NCBI GenBank assembly: GCA_000499405.2
Contig: HG738139.1
Location: forward strand, 6,658,616-6,722,615
Origin: Onchocerca volvulus
Lineage: Eukaryota > Nematoda > Chromadorea > Rhabditida > Onchocercidae
DNA: 64,000 nucleotides
Reading direction: 5' to 3'
Made by a program: the position numbers and the translations under genes. Under the pieces are notes generated by a model. The model was given only the letters and a program-made list of their open reading frames with translations. It was not told where the DNA came from and made no database searches. Position 1 is the first letter of the stretch, and each line of letters begins with the position of its first letter. This document shows, one piece after another, positions 40,508-52,838 of the stretch.

Positions 40508-40569
40508 GATTAAAAATAATCTTTAGTCATTATTTGGTTTTACATATGATTAAAAATAATCTTTAGTCA
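40508..40569. repeat. Direct repeat of 22 bp, two copies 40 bp apart
   Basis: The identical block GATTAAAAATAATCTTTAGT (plus CA) occurs at 40,508 and 40,548. Each copy contains the short inverted repeat GATT...AATC. It lies 3' of the glycerol-3-phosphate dehydrogenase gene. Confidence 0.7.
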
Positions 40570-40912
40570 CTTTTCTATATGAAAAGCACGGTTCCTGCAA
40601 AAGGGATAAATCATAAAAACACATTTTTTTTTTCTTTTTTTTTTTGTTACTGGAACTCGAATGAAAATGGAAAGGTTCATACGTATATCAAAGGCAGAAA
40701 ATATTGAAAAGATGACAATCAAACTATTAAAATAATTTCCGGAAACTATACAAATATGTAGATATAAGTGACGAAACCATACCAATGAACTATGGAACTT
40801 TTATGCGATTACAAGCATTGAAAACAAGTACTAATATGAAGATGATAGCTAGATTCGCTGAAATTAACTTTTACAGCAATAATAAAAAATATTTTTAAAA
40901 TCTGCAGGCTTC

Positions 40913-43900
40913 TCAATCCGAATTATGGTATTCACGAAGACGTGTTACCAAATGATCTGGAGATATATGTCCTTGGCATATTTGATGCACGGCTGAGAAC
41001 AATGGAAATCTGAAATGAAACATACAGATATAAGCAAGCATAAAAATAGAAGCATTATAAGAACAACTGCTGCGTTGGTAAGGATTTCCAAAGATTCCGT
41101 ATCCTTAAGAGTTTAATTATTTAATTCACTTGAGAACTTTTTAATTTTTGTGAAAATGAGGCTAGCAGAATTCTCTGAGAGCTTTTTCAAAAATTATAGT
41201 AGAACTTGAATTTTTACTTAAAAAATATTTTTTTTTTATGGACAGTCACCCATCGCTAAACCTTTTCTAGTCACAAGGAAGTCATGGCTCTTACAGTTAA
41301 TGAAATTCATGCAAGATTTTTTCAATAAGACCATTTCCCAACGTTAAGCTATTTAAAACACGTTACCTTGAAACCATATTATGTTTTTTCAACATAAGAT
41401 AAACTTCTTCAGCTGTCAAAGGTCCTTGAGCACTCTGTCCATTCAACATTTCTTGTTCCAATTCTCTGATTGACTAAAAAAGCAATTAAAAGAATGGAAT
41501 TAAGTAAATTTCATTGCTTTTCTGCTGAAATTACCATTTATTGGACGATGGTTATGTTTGATCCAGTAAAACTGATGCAAAAATCAAGGAGAGTGGAACA
41601 TAAATAATAAATTCAAAATAGTGTAACAAAATTTCAGATAAAATGAACTACATCCAACGATCTTTTATTTTGATAATATCCTGTTTGTTGAATGTTCTGA
41701 TCTTCGTTAAAATATATACATATCTTTTGATATATATGGAATTTACATATATATGGAATATAGTGCAAAGTGCACTTAAACTAAAACGAGACTTGGCATT
41801 CAAAGATACATTATTCACTATCAAACATAATATAAGAGAAAAGCAAATAAATCAGTGCACAAATATTAAGTACAAAGTTTTCGAAATAATACTTTTAATT
41901 CACTCACTTTTCCGGTTTTAACGAATGCTTCGCATATTTTACGATTTCTGCCAGCACTACATGTTGCTATGAGATCAGCTATACCACAACTTTCAAAAAA
42001 TGTTCGAATGTTCGAGCCATGATAGAACAATTCGACAAACTGTAATGCACAGAAGTTTTTGGTTTTCGAATTTTTTCAAGCAAAAGTTTTCATGCACCTG
42101 CATTTTGAAATAAAGTTTTCATATGATATTTCGATATTCAATGTACCCGCATTATGGTCCTTAGCTTAATCTGTTACCAATTCGGATATTTGAAAGAAAT
42201 CCAGCAATTAAGCTAATATAATAATTACCTCGGTAATTTCCACAAGTCCCAATCGAATAATAGCTGATTTTGTATTACTTCCATAACCAAGACCATCAGC
42301 AAAGCCTGCAGCACATGCCACAATGTTCTGCAACAAACAAAAAAATGTATTATAGTATAGTTCTAAAACCTGAAACTGAGAAATCTTATTTGCTTGCTTG
42401 TTATAAGCAGAAAAATAAAAATTACTAACTTTGAGACCACCGCACAATTCAACGGTATTTGCATCTTCCGTTAGAGCAATCTTGAAATTATCAGTATCAA
42501 ACAATTTTTTTAGTATGGACCATCTGTCCTTTTGGTCTTTGCAGCCTGCAATTATCAAGTTGATAAACTAAGTGAAAATGGTTGTTAAATAACTTAAATA
42601 ATAATACAGAAACTAGTGGATGTACATATTTTTCACAGAATAATTAAAGGAACATGTTATAAATGTATAATATTACATCTTATTTGATACCCAAAATTTA
42701 CGAAAAAAATTTGGAATGGTAAATGGTTCAGCTGTACCTACCGATAGTGGCTTCACAAAAATCTTCATTTGCCACTTCGGGAGCCAAATTCGCACCCATC
42801 AGAACAGCTGTATCGACATTCAATAAATCGCGAATTTCTTCAGTAACTAAACGAATTCCACCTTTCAACTTTTGCGTCATGAAACCCTGAAATATATTTT
42901 CTGTTTTTGCTTTTAATCGTGCTGCTTTGCATAACAAGTCAACTTCGAATTGAAACTGTTGAAGCATATTTAATTTTCAACCCACACAACCGGAGTGCTA
43001 TTGTCATTCTCATTATCTATGATACGAATAAATCCAAATAATTTGATAAAATAAAATTTTGTCTCATTAGATGTGCAGTCTTCTACTACCACATAAAAAT
43101 ACTATAACCTTTATGAGGGAAACTACAAGAGCGCCTTCTTTCAGATGACCTTTTAGCTGTGCACAAACATTGCCCACAAACTGATGAGGAATTACAAATA
43201 TAAGTATGTCACTGCCTTTGCAAGCTGTCAGTAAGTCCGGTACAGCCACCTGCAAATTAGTTTGATTAATTGTTTTTTTTACGCCATGTGATTTGCAGGA
43301 AAAATTTGACGAAAGAGCGATTCCACAATCAAAATTTTATGACAGTATTTGATGACATCTAAATAACGAATATGCATTGGCAAAGTCATATGATTTGATA
43401 GTCTTTCAATACTTGGTAGTGGACAATGCCCGAAAATCGAAAAATCATCAATCATGCTAAATATAAACTACATTTCTAAGGAAAAAAATCTTGCAGAAAT
43501 GACTGATAGTATTATTTATATATAAGCCGTACACTAAACTTGCATTCGTGAGGAAAATACTCGGTGAATTTATATAAAAAATAAGAAAAAAGCAAAAGTC
43601 TGAATAACGAACCACATTTGCCGGAAGCTTTTTGCCTGGCAGATATTTGACATTCTCATGCTGTGTATTGATAATTTCAGTAAGTTTCATCCCATCGATT
43701 ATCTCTTCATAAACCCACATGCGTACTACACTATCAAAGTCATTATCGTACTTCTGAACATTTTTCCCAACGATTAACGAAATCGCTGAACCCCTAAAGC
43801 AAGAAAAATTCAAGTTAGTTCAAATCATTTTCAAATATTCGATAAAGCAAACTTGAAATCCTGAATGAGGAACTGTATTATTTTGATTTCAAATGCTGCA

Positions 43901-44033
43901 TCGGACTGAAATCTTCTTTTCAAAAGTTTCGCTAATTCAATTTTTAGCAAGAAATAAAAAAAAAAAAAAAAAAATGAACGAACCAATTGCCTGAACCGAC
44001 AAGTGTCACTTTGATAGGTCCTCTGGGTCTCAT
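40913..44033 (-). CDS. gpdh: Glycerol-3-phosphate dehydrogenase [NAD(+)], cytosolic
   Basis: Converts dihydroxyacetone phosphate and NADH to sn-glycerol 3-phosphate and NAD+, linking glycolysis to glycerolipid and glycerol synthesis in the cytosol. Nine exons on the minus strand join in frame: 44033-43984, 43793-43613, 43249-43109, 42886-42742, 42545-42430, 42327-42229, 42039-41908, 41473-41367 and 41009-40913 (TGA). The product is 355 residues, usual for the family. The NAD-binding glycine motif [12 protein letters not shown] is at about 9-20 and is split by intron 1 in the Trp codon. VVSLIK ends at Lys124, followed by [32 protein letters not shown] places the catalytic Lys at 211, and SAGRNRK places the substrate-binding Arg at about 275. 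No key residue is missing and no lesion is seen. The C. elegans family has gpdh-1 and gpdh-2, and I cannot tell which is closer. The start follows a TTTTTGACAG acceptor by 5 bp, typical of a spliced-leader acceptor. Confidence 0.97.
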
Positions 44034-44045
44034 GTTAGCTGTCAA
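44034..44045 (-). other. Probable trans-splice acceptor of the glycerol-3-phosphate dehydrogenase gene
   Basis: On the minus strand TTCTTTTTGACAG ends 5 bp before the ATG, leaving a very short 5'UTR (CTAAC). This fits spliced-leader addition in nematodes. A cis acceptor from an upstream non-coding exon is the alternative. Confidence 0.5.
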
Positions 44046-44666
44046 AAAGAATTAGGCCTGCTCAGTTGGAAAGTAATTTCAGTGACTGTCGTTGATTGGT
44101 TAATCACAGAATAAGAATGAAGTAGTTTCCGAGAAAATTTCCACTTCTCAAATCTAAATATATCAATATTAGTTGGATAATTTAAATGAATCTAGAACCA
44201 TAAAACTTGGCCTTCACAGGAAGAGACACAAGTCTTATGATGAGTGAGAATAGTGTAGTGAATCTGTCGGGTTAAAGGTTAACCACAGCAGCATATATCA
44301 ACATCTGACATTGAGGAGGATTATTTACTACTTTTTTCGATTTGGAAAAAAAGCACGCTAGTAGACGAATGTGTGCCAATTATTTTTTCAGAAATGCAGA
44401 TGAGTAAACTAGAACAAAATGAAAAAATAGTATGAAAAAACGAGAGAGAATGATGGAAAGCAGGTGACGGTAATCTACTCTTAGTTCAAAGATCACTCTT
44501 CCCTATCTGCTATCAGTAGGACTGTGTTGATGATGCTATTTGCGATCAGTAATGCTATTTGCAACGGCGGAATTTTTTTTGAAACGGAGGGAGAGTGTGT
44601 ATCAAGCAGTGAATAAACACGAAGTATAGCATTATAAACACTTATATTACACAAGACTGATGAAAT

Positions 44667-44742
44667 TGCCACGTGTTTTACGTGAGCGATAGTACTGTTA
44701 AGACTGTCACGTACGTTATGCAAGCGATAGTAGCACCTAGAA
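44667..44742. repeat. Imperfect 38-bp tandem duplication with ACGTG motifs
   Basis: Two adjacent copies read TG-CACGT-----ACGT--GCGATAGTA. Copy one contains CACGTG and TACGTGAG, copy two CACGTACG. It lies about 630-710 bp upstream of the dehydrogenase start codon. ACGTG cores are bound by bHLH and bHLH-PAS factors, including HIF; any regulatory role is inference. Confidence 0.6.
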
Positions 44743-46406
44743 TGAGTCATGTAACATCATGCTGAAATTCGCAGGAAATGAAGGGGAAGTAGCAGTGCAA
44801 GATACTGATGAAAATGTATGACTGTTTGGACAATTTTCCAGTAATTAATTAGTAATTACTAATTAATGCGACGATCTAAAAGCAATCGAAATCTGAGATA
44901 TTGGAAGAAGGTCACATGACGATGGAGGAGAGTGAGTGACAGAGAGAGAGACAGAGATATGAACAGATGTGTGTCACTCACCGCTCCATTCTCTCCGTGC
45001 TATCCGGAAAAATCCATCAGGTTGCGCCTGGTTTGCGAAAGTTTTGCGAAAACATGCAAACCACTGGTTGCCCGGCAGTTATTCATATCAAAAATAGGCA
45101 CTGAAAAGATCGATTATGAGAGAGAGAGAGCGGAAGTTTGTAAACTTTGCTGTGCAGTTGGTCCATTCAGGGAGGGATGAATGGCATGCTTTGAGCAGCA
45201 ATTTCAGGTTAACCGGAAGAGGAGAGGGAAGGCAACTGAATTGAATCTGAAATGCTGCAACTGTGGATGGCCATCGGGGAGAAGAGATTGCAATGTTGGC
45301 AGCCATGCCAGCTGACTAACACTTTGCTTTTTATCATCGAAAGGAGGCTCAGACAAGTGAAAAATGGCTTTGAAATGGCCAAGAAATAAGAGCTGATATG
45401 GAGGAAAGAGTCTTTATCAATCATTCAGTAATCAGGATATGCTTATCATGTTTCAGTGATTACATCACTGATTTCTTATCCATTCTTTCCTCTCGGCCTC
45501 ACCAATAACAGTCTTGTCTTATTATTATACCTCTCTTTCTTCCAAAAAAAAAAGAAAAATTTCACCATGCAACTATGAATAACTTCGCACGGTTGTTAGG
45601 CAATTGTCTTTTTTTCTCCATTTAAAGAATTCGAACGAAATTTCGTTTTTTCGTTTTGCCTTTTTTCACTTTCAAAAAATATCCAATGTGGCGTAGAATG
45701 TATGTGTAGTGCCATAAGAAGTTTCTTCTGCATTTATATCAAATACCTGAGAGGCAAAAAATAAAATGATTGAAACATTGTGGTAGTATTGCAGAAAATG
45801 TAAAAGTTCACTGTACTTGAAAAAGAAAAAGATCGATCGGTTTCACTATTTTCAGACATTTTGAAAATTTGCAACTTTCAAAATGTCAGCAAACTTCTGT
45901 AATATACTGATGCGAGTTTCCACTACTTCAATTTATACGGCATCTCAATCTGAAAATTTTTTAAAAAAAAGTTATGATTTGTATGGATCGAAGAGGTGAT
46001 TGTAATACGCAAATATCGGCATCTTCTGAAGATAGTGATCTTTACAAGACGGTCTGATTCCCGTGTAATTGCTCAAAGGCAGTACAGTACGGTTCTTTAC
46101 ACTTTTACTGTCAGTTCTTTTTACATTTCAAGTCATTTTTGCAGAAATGAAGGTTATATCTGATGATAAGAATTTATCGCTTGTCAATTGTGCTTCTGTC
46201 CAAGTGATAATAATAGTTTAATGGTGGATGTATATTTGAAGGTCAAATAGAATGCTTGTTTTTGAAACGAAAACCTGTTCTGTTCTGAACTTTTCCAACT
46301 CACTTCTCACCGTTCTCACCTAATTCACCATTCTGAACAGACAGTAGTTCTTTTTTTTTTCTTCAATTTGAAAAAACCTTCAAATTGTTTTGTTTGTTTT
46401 TACCGA

Positions 46407-46568
46407 ATGTTTGCATACCGTATAATAGGTAGAAATGAGGATGATATTAGAAGCCCTTATCGAATCTGGCCTTCATTCCGGAACTATTTGGCAGATATAC
46501 GCAAATTAGAAGCGTGTAGGGTCAATTTCTCTTTTTTTCGACGTTCAATCAAAAATTTGAACTGCTAA
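46407..46568 (+). other. Exon-like open segment, unidentified
   Basis: An open frame begins MFAYRIIGRNEDDIRSPYRI, continues WPSFRNYLADIRKLEACR and stops at TAA (46,566-46,568). A possible acceptor (CGTATAATAG) and donor (AGG/GTCAAT) bracket the most protein-like part. The opposite strand is full of stops here. No family is recognised and no flanking exon is assured. Confidence 0.25.
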
Positions 46569-49500
46569 TGATCAGAAGTGGTTACCACGGGGACGGTCGT
46601 ATTTGGAATAGCCATCGAAGAACCAAAAACTAGGTCAGGTCAGTCATCCCCTTCCCTTTCCTTCCCTTCCCATTCAAGTTCACTTCACATTTATTGAAAA
46701 TACGCCTTTCAAGATAATTTCATGCATAAATCGTATGTGCTCCTAAAGAACATCAATCATTAGCGGACATTCAAACATCTTCTATTTCGAATTAATCGTA
46801 ATAATTATAATTGTAGGTCAATTACACTGCCACCAACACCTTCTGTGGAAAGTGTTTTCAAATCTAGAAACCAATCGATAGCCCATTTTAAAATGTTGCG
46901 TCCTATCCGAAGGTCTCTCCCATGGTGACACACTTGTCTTGTTGCTACTGCATATTTTTTTAATGGCATTTGATGATGATTGGTTCAGAATTGATTGATT
47001 CTGTTCCTATAATGCTTTTTTCTCTCCTGATCTCTTGATCCGAATCGAAGGGTAATTTGACCAATTGTAGAACCCAAATCATTTTCAGTCCAAATCATTT
47101 TTTCAAATCTCTTTTTTTTTTCATTTGAATTTTAACTTTTTTTTTGTTGAAATAAATGATGGAAACATTCGGGCGATATCTGATAAGGGTTAAAAATGAA
47201 GTAATTTGATAGCTGCTATCTGTGACATCTGCTTCATATCCTTCCGGTGTTAAGCATTGCCACGATTAAACGAATAATTATTCCGGAATAATTAACAGAA
47301 ATTCAATGAACAGTGCTCTTTTCCATTGCTCGATAATAATATTTGACCATTTTTTGATTTTCTCTTTAAGAAGATAGGAAAATGTGAAGATTAAGAGATG
47401 CTGTCGTATCGCCTCATTTACATCATTGCAGTTATTTCATTTATATTATTAAATTTCATATTTCACATTCATTCGATCAAAATCAATACTAATACATGCT
47501 GTGATGAAAGAACAATCTTACGGATAATGATAAACTTGAGGCTGAAGAAAGATAATTTCACTCTCCAAACTAGTTTCTAGAAATGAGTGAATGGGAAAAT
47601 TACATTTTTTTAATTGAAATATTTCTTGAAAAACAATATAATAATAAGAACTTTGATCTGTTGTTCAGTTTTTCCTGCCATGTGTTGACAAATGATGACA
47701 ACCAACATTCACTGTTTCTTTTTTATAATTGAAAATATTTGAAAAAAAATTGAACTACTTGAAATTTTAATGAGAATATAGCTTCAGTTGTTACTTAAGC
47801 ATTACTTCAATTATTACTTAGCTATATACATTATTATTTAGATAACTGAAATTAAGCAAGCCGATAATATATATAATATTGATAATATTTCTCTTCTTGT
47901 CAAAAATTCAAAATCTTTTTCCATAATTTGCCGACCAATTTTAAGATTTTTACGAAAAGACAAAATGCTTTCTGACAATTTTTTTTTTAATTTTGTGAAA
48001 GAGATTTAAAGAACGCTTCAATGAATATGAATATATTTTTTTTTTTACAGTAGTATGTATCTTATTAAATAGTTTTTTAAATCCTTCGAAACTGCATCAC
48101 TGATTGGAATAAAGTGGTAAATTCTTCGATCATTATGGCTAATGATAATGTGCGAAGACCTTCATATCGTCATTTCTATGAATGTAACTTTTTTGAAAAT
48201 AAAACGGGAAAAAATGATGTGTGATGCAACCTAAGAAATGATGTGATAATATAAGATACATTCAAGTACATTGTGATATACTTCAAGAGAAGTAGTTATT
48301 TTTTTTCAGTTTTCATTAACTGAAATATTCTTTAGAAAAAAGTATTTTTTCTGGTTGGAATGCAAGATCATTTTATTACATAAGTTTTTTTTAATCAAAT
48401 TAATTATAAAATAATCTGAAAAAAAAAGTGTCTATGCCCAACGGGGAAATGGAATCATTCGTTCTTGCAGTAACGTTGAATCAATGACCTTGATTAGATT
48501 AAATTCTCTCAAGCTAGTAGAATTTCGATCAATGAGATCACCGGCTCGTATTTATTCCAATCACTGAGAGTACGAGTGATTTGCGTGACAAAGGTCAACG
48601 ATGACAGTATCATTGCCATTTATATCAAATATTCTTCATTAGATATCCGTTTTATCGAAGATTGCTAGATGTCATCTTGGCGAGAATGCTTTCATCTTTT
48701 ATATATTCCTCATTCTTTATTGTCATCTAATGATGAATCTCACATATGATAAAAGTTACGACCGCGAAAAAGTTGCGAAATAAGTTACATTTTTCTGTCA
48801 AAAAGAGAAAAAAAAAGTTATTAGATATGCAATGCTTAATTAGAATAAATTTTTTTTAAATTGAAACGTCTCTTTAGGCAGAACATATTCCTATAGTGTA
48901 TATTCCGTTAGAGTTTATATCATTTCTTACAAATTTTAGTTAAACAAACAATCATGAAAGTTTTGACCGAAACATGCTCTGCCTATTAGAAGAACACTTC
49001 GTTTTAAGAAAAAAAGTTGAACAGAAGGATTATTGTATTCCATGTAAGTGGAATGACATGACAATATTTATGTCTTTTTTTTTTTTTCGAATAAATAAGT
49101 GAAGTTAGAAAATGAAATAAAATTTGAGAATATTTATTTTGCCGTCTTCTCGTAGTTGCTGCCCTGCTTTTTCTGAATATTCATCTTATTTTTTTTTTCA
49201 ATCCTTTAATTTTCGAATTCGTAACTTTTGCATATTAAAAGCGCTCCATTCTGGAAACGAAAAATGCTCAAAGTTTCAAAATCGAAGATTACTGATCAAA
49301 TCTTGTGATCACACATGAAATGATCGCAATGCTTTTGTTCCTTTCAATCTGCGAAGCATTATTTTCTATGAAATTTTGCATATATATGATTGATGCTATT
49401 TGTTTGATCATTATTATAAATCGAAAGTCTGTTAACAGATCTTTCAACAAATAAATAAAATTAGCCAAAAAATTTTAAAACAAAACTCGAGTGATGTTAA

Positions 49501-51398
49501 TGTGAAAAGTCAGGGAAAGAAATCCAGAACAGTGGGATCATTTTTTCTAAGACTAAAATAAACTGATATCAATAATATGGCTTATCCTGCCATGTCGGAT
49601 CGTATTTATATTTAAAAGTTTATTGCATTACTTCTCACGCTGATTGTATCGTGAAATTTTCATTAGTTTGACGTGAATACATTCAATAGACATTGATGAA
49701 TTCCATTTATTTACATTTCTGTTTCACTAAACTAAAAGCAGATATTCCGTATCGTGACGGAGACTAACCAAAATATTGGGAGGAACGGCGCAGTGATCGT
49801 TCACAAATTTCAGTTTAGATTAAAATTCTTCAATTTCATACAACCAGAAATAGTTTTATCGTTTCTTAGATATAAAGGGGCATCTGAACAATTAACCAAT
49901 AGCAGAATTTTAGCATTATTGAAGTTATCAATAACAAACTAAAAAGTGCCAATAGCGCAATTTAAGGTTCTCACACCAGTTTGACCACTATACCCAATAT
50001 TTTCACTTTTTAAAAGAAATTCCAAATCCGTTGTTTTAATTGATTAGACTCATTGCCTGGAATTTCAACCTTTTCAGGACTTATTTTTTATTGTCGAGTT
50101 AGTGCTTATGCAAATTGAATTGTTAATGAATATAATCGTTCACAAATTTAATTTAAACTCTTCCAAAAACATTTTTTCCAGTTTTCTCATCACATGCACT
50201 GTAATAATGATTCAGTATTGCGGAAGACGAAATTAATTACTGTCATTTCACGATAATTATTCTTTATTCTTTTTGCAATGTCTGGCATGTTATGTTCTCT
50301 CATATCCATGGATTGTAAAATAAACATAAAATAACTTCTTGAAATAGAAGCAACTAATCCACCCACCATAACACTGATTTTTCAACCTTTTTAAAAACCG
50401 GAATGCTTGAGAATTATCGCTGTATCACATGTTCAGAAGTTTTAACTTTTTCCGGATCGGCATCAATCACGTTTCATTGCCATACCCATTAATAATGTAC
50501 AGTGACATTGCATACTTTGACCTTGATTTTATCAATTTTTCGGTTTTTACAAAAGAAAATGCCTTTTTGTTTTTGTAAAAATTATGTTTTTTTAAAAATT
50601 TTAAACACATTCCTACTTAATATTTTTCGTTCAGAACTACTTCAGGACTACATTTCATCGAAATATTCTATACGCCATTTTACCACTCCATTTTATTGCA
50701 TATATCAAAATCTTTTACTAATTTTAATTTTTCTTTTGCGAAATTGAAAACTGCTTTATCTTCTTCATTGTTTTGAAAACTTCGCCATGCTATAAGTGGT
50801 TGAGAGGAAGCACGGAAAAAAAATTCCATGATTGAGTTTTGGATTATAAACTCTTTAAAAACGAATGACAATCAAATGTTTCCACTACATTCTTTGATAC
50901 ATTGATATATTTTTCTACTTGATTCAGAACTTCTTGATATATTCTCTCATCCGGTCTCTAAGAACTCGAGTAATTTTCAGAATCCTCATGGAGTCGTTCT
51001 TGATGAATCTTCAGATAGTTCGTCAAACTTTTAATGTCAACTGCACAGCTATTTTGCTCAATGCATTTTTCTTTTCCTTCACAGGAATTTCACTTTTTTT
51101 TCTGTCCAACAATCAACAAAACAAAACAAAAAGGAAGACTCCGCTTTATAAGAAAGACCTCATTTTATTTTCCGGTTTTACCGACCGAATATTGTATTGA
51201 TCAATTCGAAAATCGTTGTAGTATCTCACTATCTTTGTTTCAATTCAAATCACAGTAAATTTTATTATATTTTATTCTTTTTTCTGATTTCTTGAAGCGT
51301 AGAATATTTTGCATTCTTTCTTCGCATCAATCATATCCACCAATGATTACAATCCCAATTATCTGTGCTACAAATGATCAATACAACAGAACTTTCGG

Positions 51399-51469
51399 AT
51401 TAGCTGGAGCCAACCACATTTCTTGCGAATAATTAATAATTCACACTTCGTGTGGCTGCTCCAGCTGGT
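51399..51469. ncRNA. miRNA-precursor-like hairpin
   Basis: A 71-nt foldback. AGCTGGAGC (51,402-51,410) pairs perfectly with GCTCCAGCT (51,458-51,466). After a one-base bulge and one mismatch, CCACA (51,414-51,418) pairs with TGTGG (51,451-51,455). A weaker inner stem GCGAAT/ATTCAC encloses an AATTAATA loop. Two arms of about 22 nt, small bulges and a compact loop match a pre-miRNA. It is more GC-rich than its surroundings and no coding frame explains it. I do not recognise the mature sequence as a conserved family. The fold is symmetric, so the transcribed strand is unknown. Confidence 0.45.
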
Positions 51470-52045
51470 ATATTATATAATTATTCATAACCAATATTTA
51501 ATATTTCGAAATTTGAACTTTTCCTTCTGAACTATCTTTCTATCTTTTCCTTGTTGTTTTTATGTGTCACTGTCATTGTCCTTAAAGTTGTTTCTACGTG
51601 TTATTGTTCTTGCCCTTCTATTCCAAATAGCAAAAAATTGTAAAAGTGCTATTGTCTTCGATCATTACGATGACAGCCTTTCTTAATTCAAATTATTGTC
51701 CCTAAAAATTCTTCTCTCAATGACGATTTAAACAATAATTATATGCCCCCTCGAATGGGCACTTGCGGCGATTTATCAATTAATGATGGCTCCCGTACCG
51801 ATGATCTCAACATTTATTGAGAGTAATACTGAAAATATTGACTCTGGAGAGAGGTGATAATTCTCTGAAACAGGTATCATCATTGATTAATTTTCTCGAG
51901 AAAGTAGTTCTTGTCAAAATAATAATCAATTACTAAAAACTGGTACCTCAGTAACTTCCTATGGATATTTTCACAGCTAAAAGCAAGTAGATACATAGAT
52001 ACAAATAATTATGAAAAGTTACAAAGATTAATAAAATTCATTTAG

Positions 52046-52576
52046 CTTCCTATAATGAGGCAACATTTTATGATTTCCGCTTGTGCACTTCGACCTCCAG
52101 AAGGTCAACCATCGCTAATACTCGATGTCATTGTATCAGCAATTATACATACACAAACCATTCATTTGGTTACAGCGATTGATTGATCGCAGAATGAAAT
52201 CATTTGGTATGATCGTTTAAGGATTAATCTTTTCAGTGATGATGATGGAATATATCCTTCATCGGAGAAAAGTGAATATTTCGAGGTAGAAAGACGGCGG
52301 GGCATAAATAATGAGTGGGACGAAGACTTTTTGCAAATTCATTCTTCAAACTTAGAACCTTTCATTTCATATTCTTCTTGTGAAATGATGCTCCGAAATT
52401 TCACTCGTGAAGAAGATGGGAATTTTAAATTTGCCCTAATAAATGAATATTCTCATATCTTATACAATTCAGCTTGCAAACTTAGCGAATTCGAAATTTC
52501 TAAAGTTTGCAAATCTTGCGAATTCGAAGTTCGTGCAGTTGCATTCTCTGTCCAAACATCCAAATTATTACAGTGA
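52046..52576 (+). CDS. Candidate two-exon coding region, product unknown
   Basis: Exon 52046-52126 (acceptor ATTCATTTAG, donor GAT/GTCATT) encodes LPIMRQHFMISACALRPPEG and a few further residues. A 66-nt intron ends in GATCGCAG, and an exon at 52193-52576 continues in phase 0 with NEIIWYDRLRINLFSDDDGI, then an acidic, charged region (SSEKSEYFEVERRRG...), for 127 codons to a stop. The opposite strand and other frames are much less open in the first two thirds. I recognise no domain. It may be part of a larger gene with neighbouring segments, or upstream exons of the BRICHOS gene. No start codon context is clear, so it is best treated as partial. Confidence 0.35.
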
Positions 52577-52734
52577 AAAATTAATAATTCCGCTAAGTGA
52601 TGGGTTCTTATCCTAATATTCGTTGATATATTTTTTTCCACGTTGTCTATCATTGCTTTTTTTGTGGCCACCAAAATTACAAAATGTGCGACTATTATCA
52701 AATAATGATGCAAAATATCCATTAATGATTATTT

Positions 52735-52838
52735 GAGGCTAGTTGGATTGGCCACGCGGGGCTTGGCCGATCCAGTTAATCTAATACGGCCAAGAGGTGA
52801 GCTACCTGGAAAGGTGGCCCAATTTTTGTTGCGTCATA
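52735..52838. other. GC-rich block with two strong foldbacks
   Basis: GGATTGGCC and GGCCGATCC form a 9-bp stem (one G-T pair) around an 11-nt loop. Immediately after, GGCCA...TGGCC encloses AGGT...ACCT. The block stands out from its AT-rich surroundings and carries splice-like signals on both strands (GAG/GTGAGC on plus, CAG/GTAGCT on minus). It could be part of an exon or a structured RNA. I do not recognise it as a tRNA or another known RNA class. Confidence 0.35.

Larger units (their letters stand above)
31895..40912. other. Gene-poor stretch with candidate regulatory motifs
   Basis: No firmly supported gene. Notable contents are an exon-like open frame with good acceptor and donor (32,267-32,478), a (GA)n tract at about 33,751-33,805, three CRE-like motifs at 34,230-34,254, a GC-rich patch at 35,450-35,830 with overlapping open frames, a CATGCA-rich tract at about 35,981-36,013, and two neighbouring minus-strand open frames at 39,029-39,812. 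Each is discussed separately. Confidence 0.45.
44046..51398. other. Mostly non-coding stretch upstream of the dehydrogenase gene
   Basis: It contains a 38-bp-period duplication with ACGTG motifs (44,667-44,742), (GA)n at about 44,937-44,955, a relatively GC-rich patch at 44.9-45.4 kb with short open frames on both strands, polypyrimidine CCCTT tracts at about 46,650, and an exon-like open segment at 46,407-46,568. No gene is firmly supported. Some of it is probably promoter sequence for the minus-strand dehydrogenase. Confidence 0.45.

Noticed and set aside
45088..45306. Minus-strand ATG frame (MAANIAISSPRWPSTVAAFQ...) as an alternative first exon of the dehydrogenase
   Set aside because: Its donor is in phase 0, and the acceptor 5 bp before the dehydrogenase ATG then gives an immediate stop; not joinable without extra exons.
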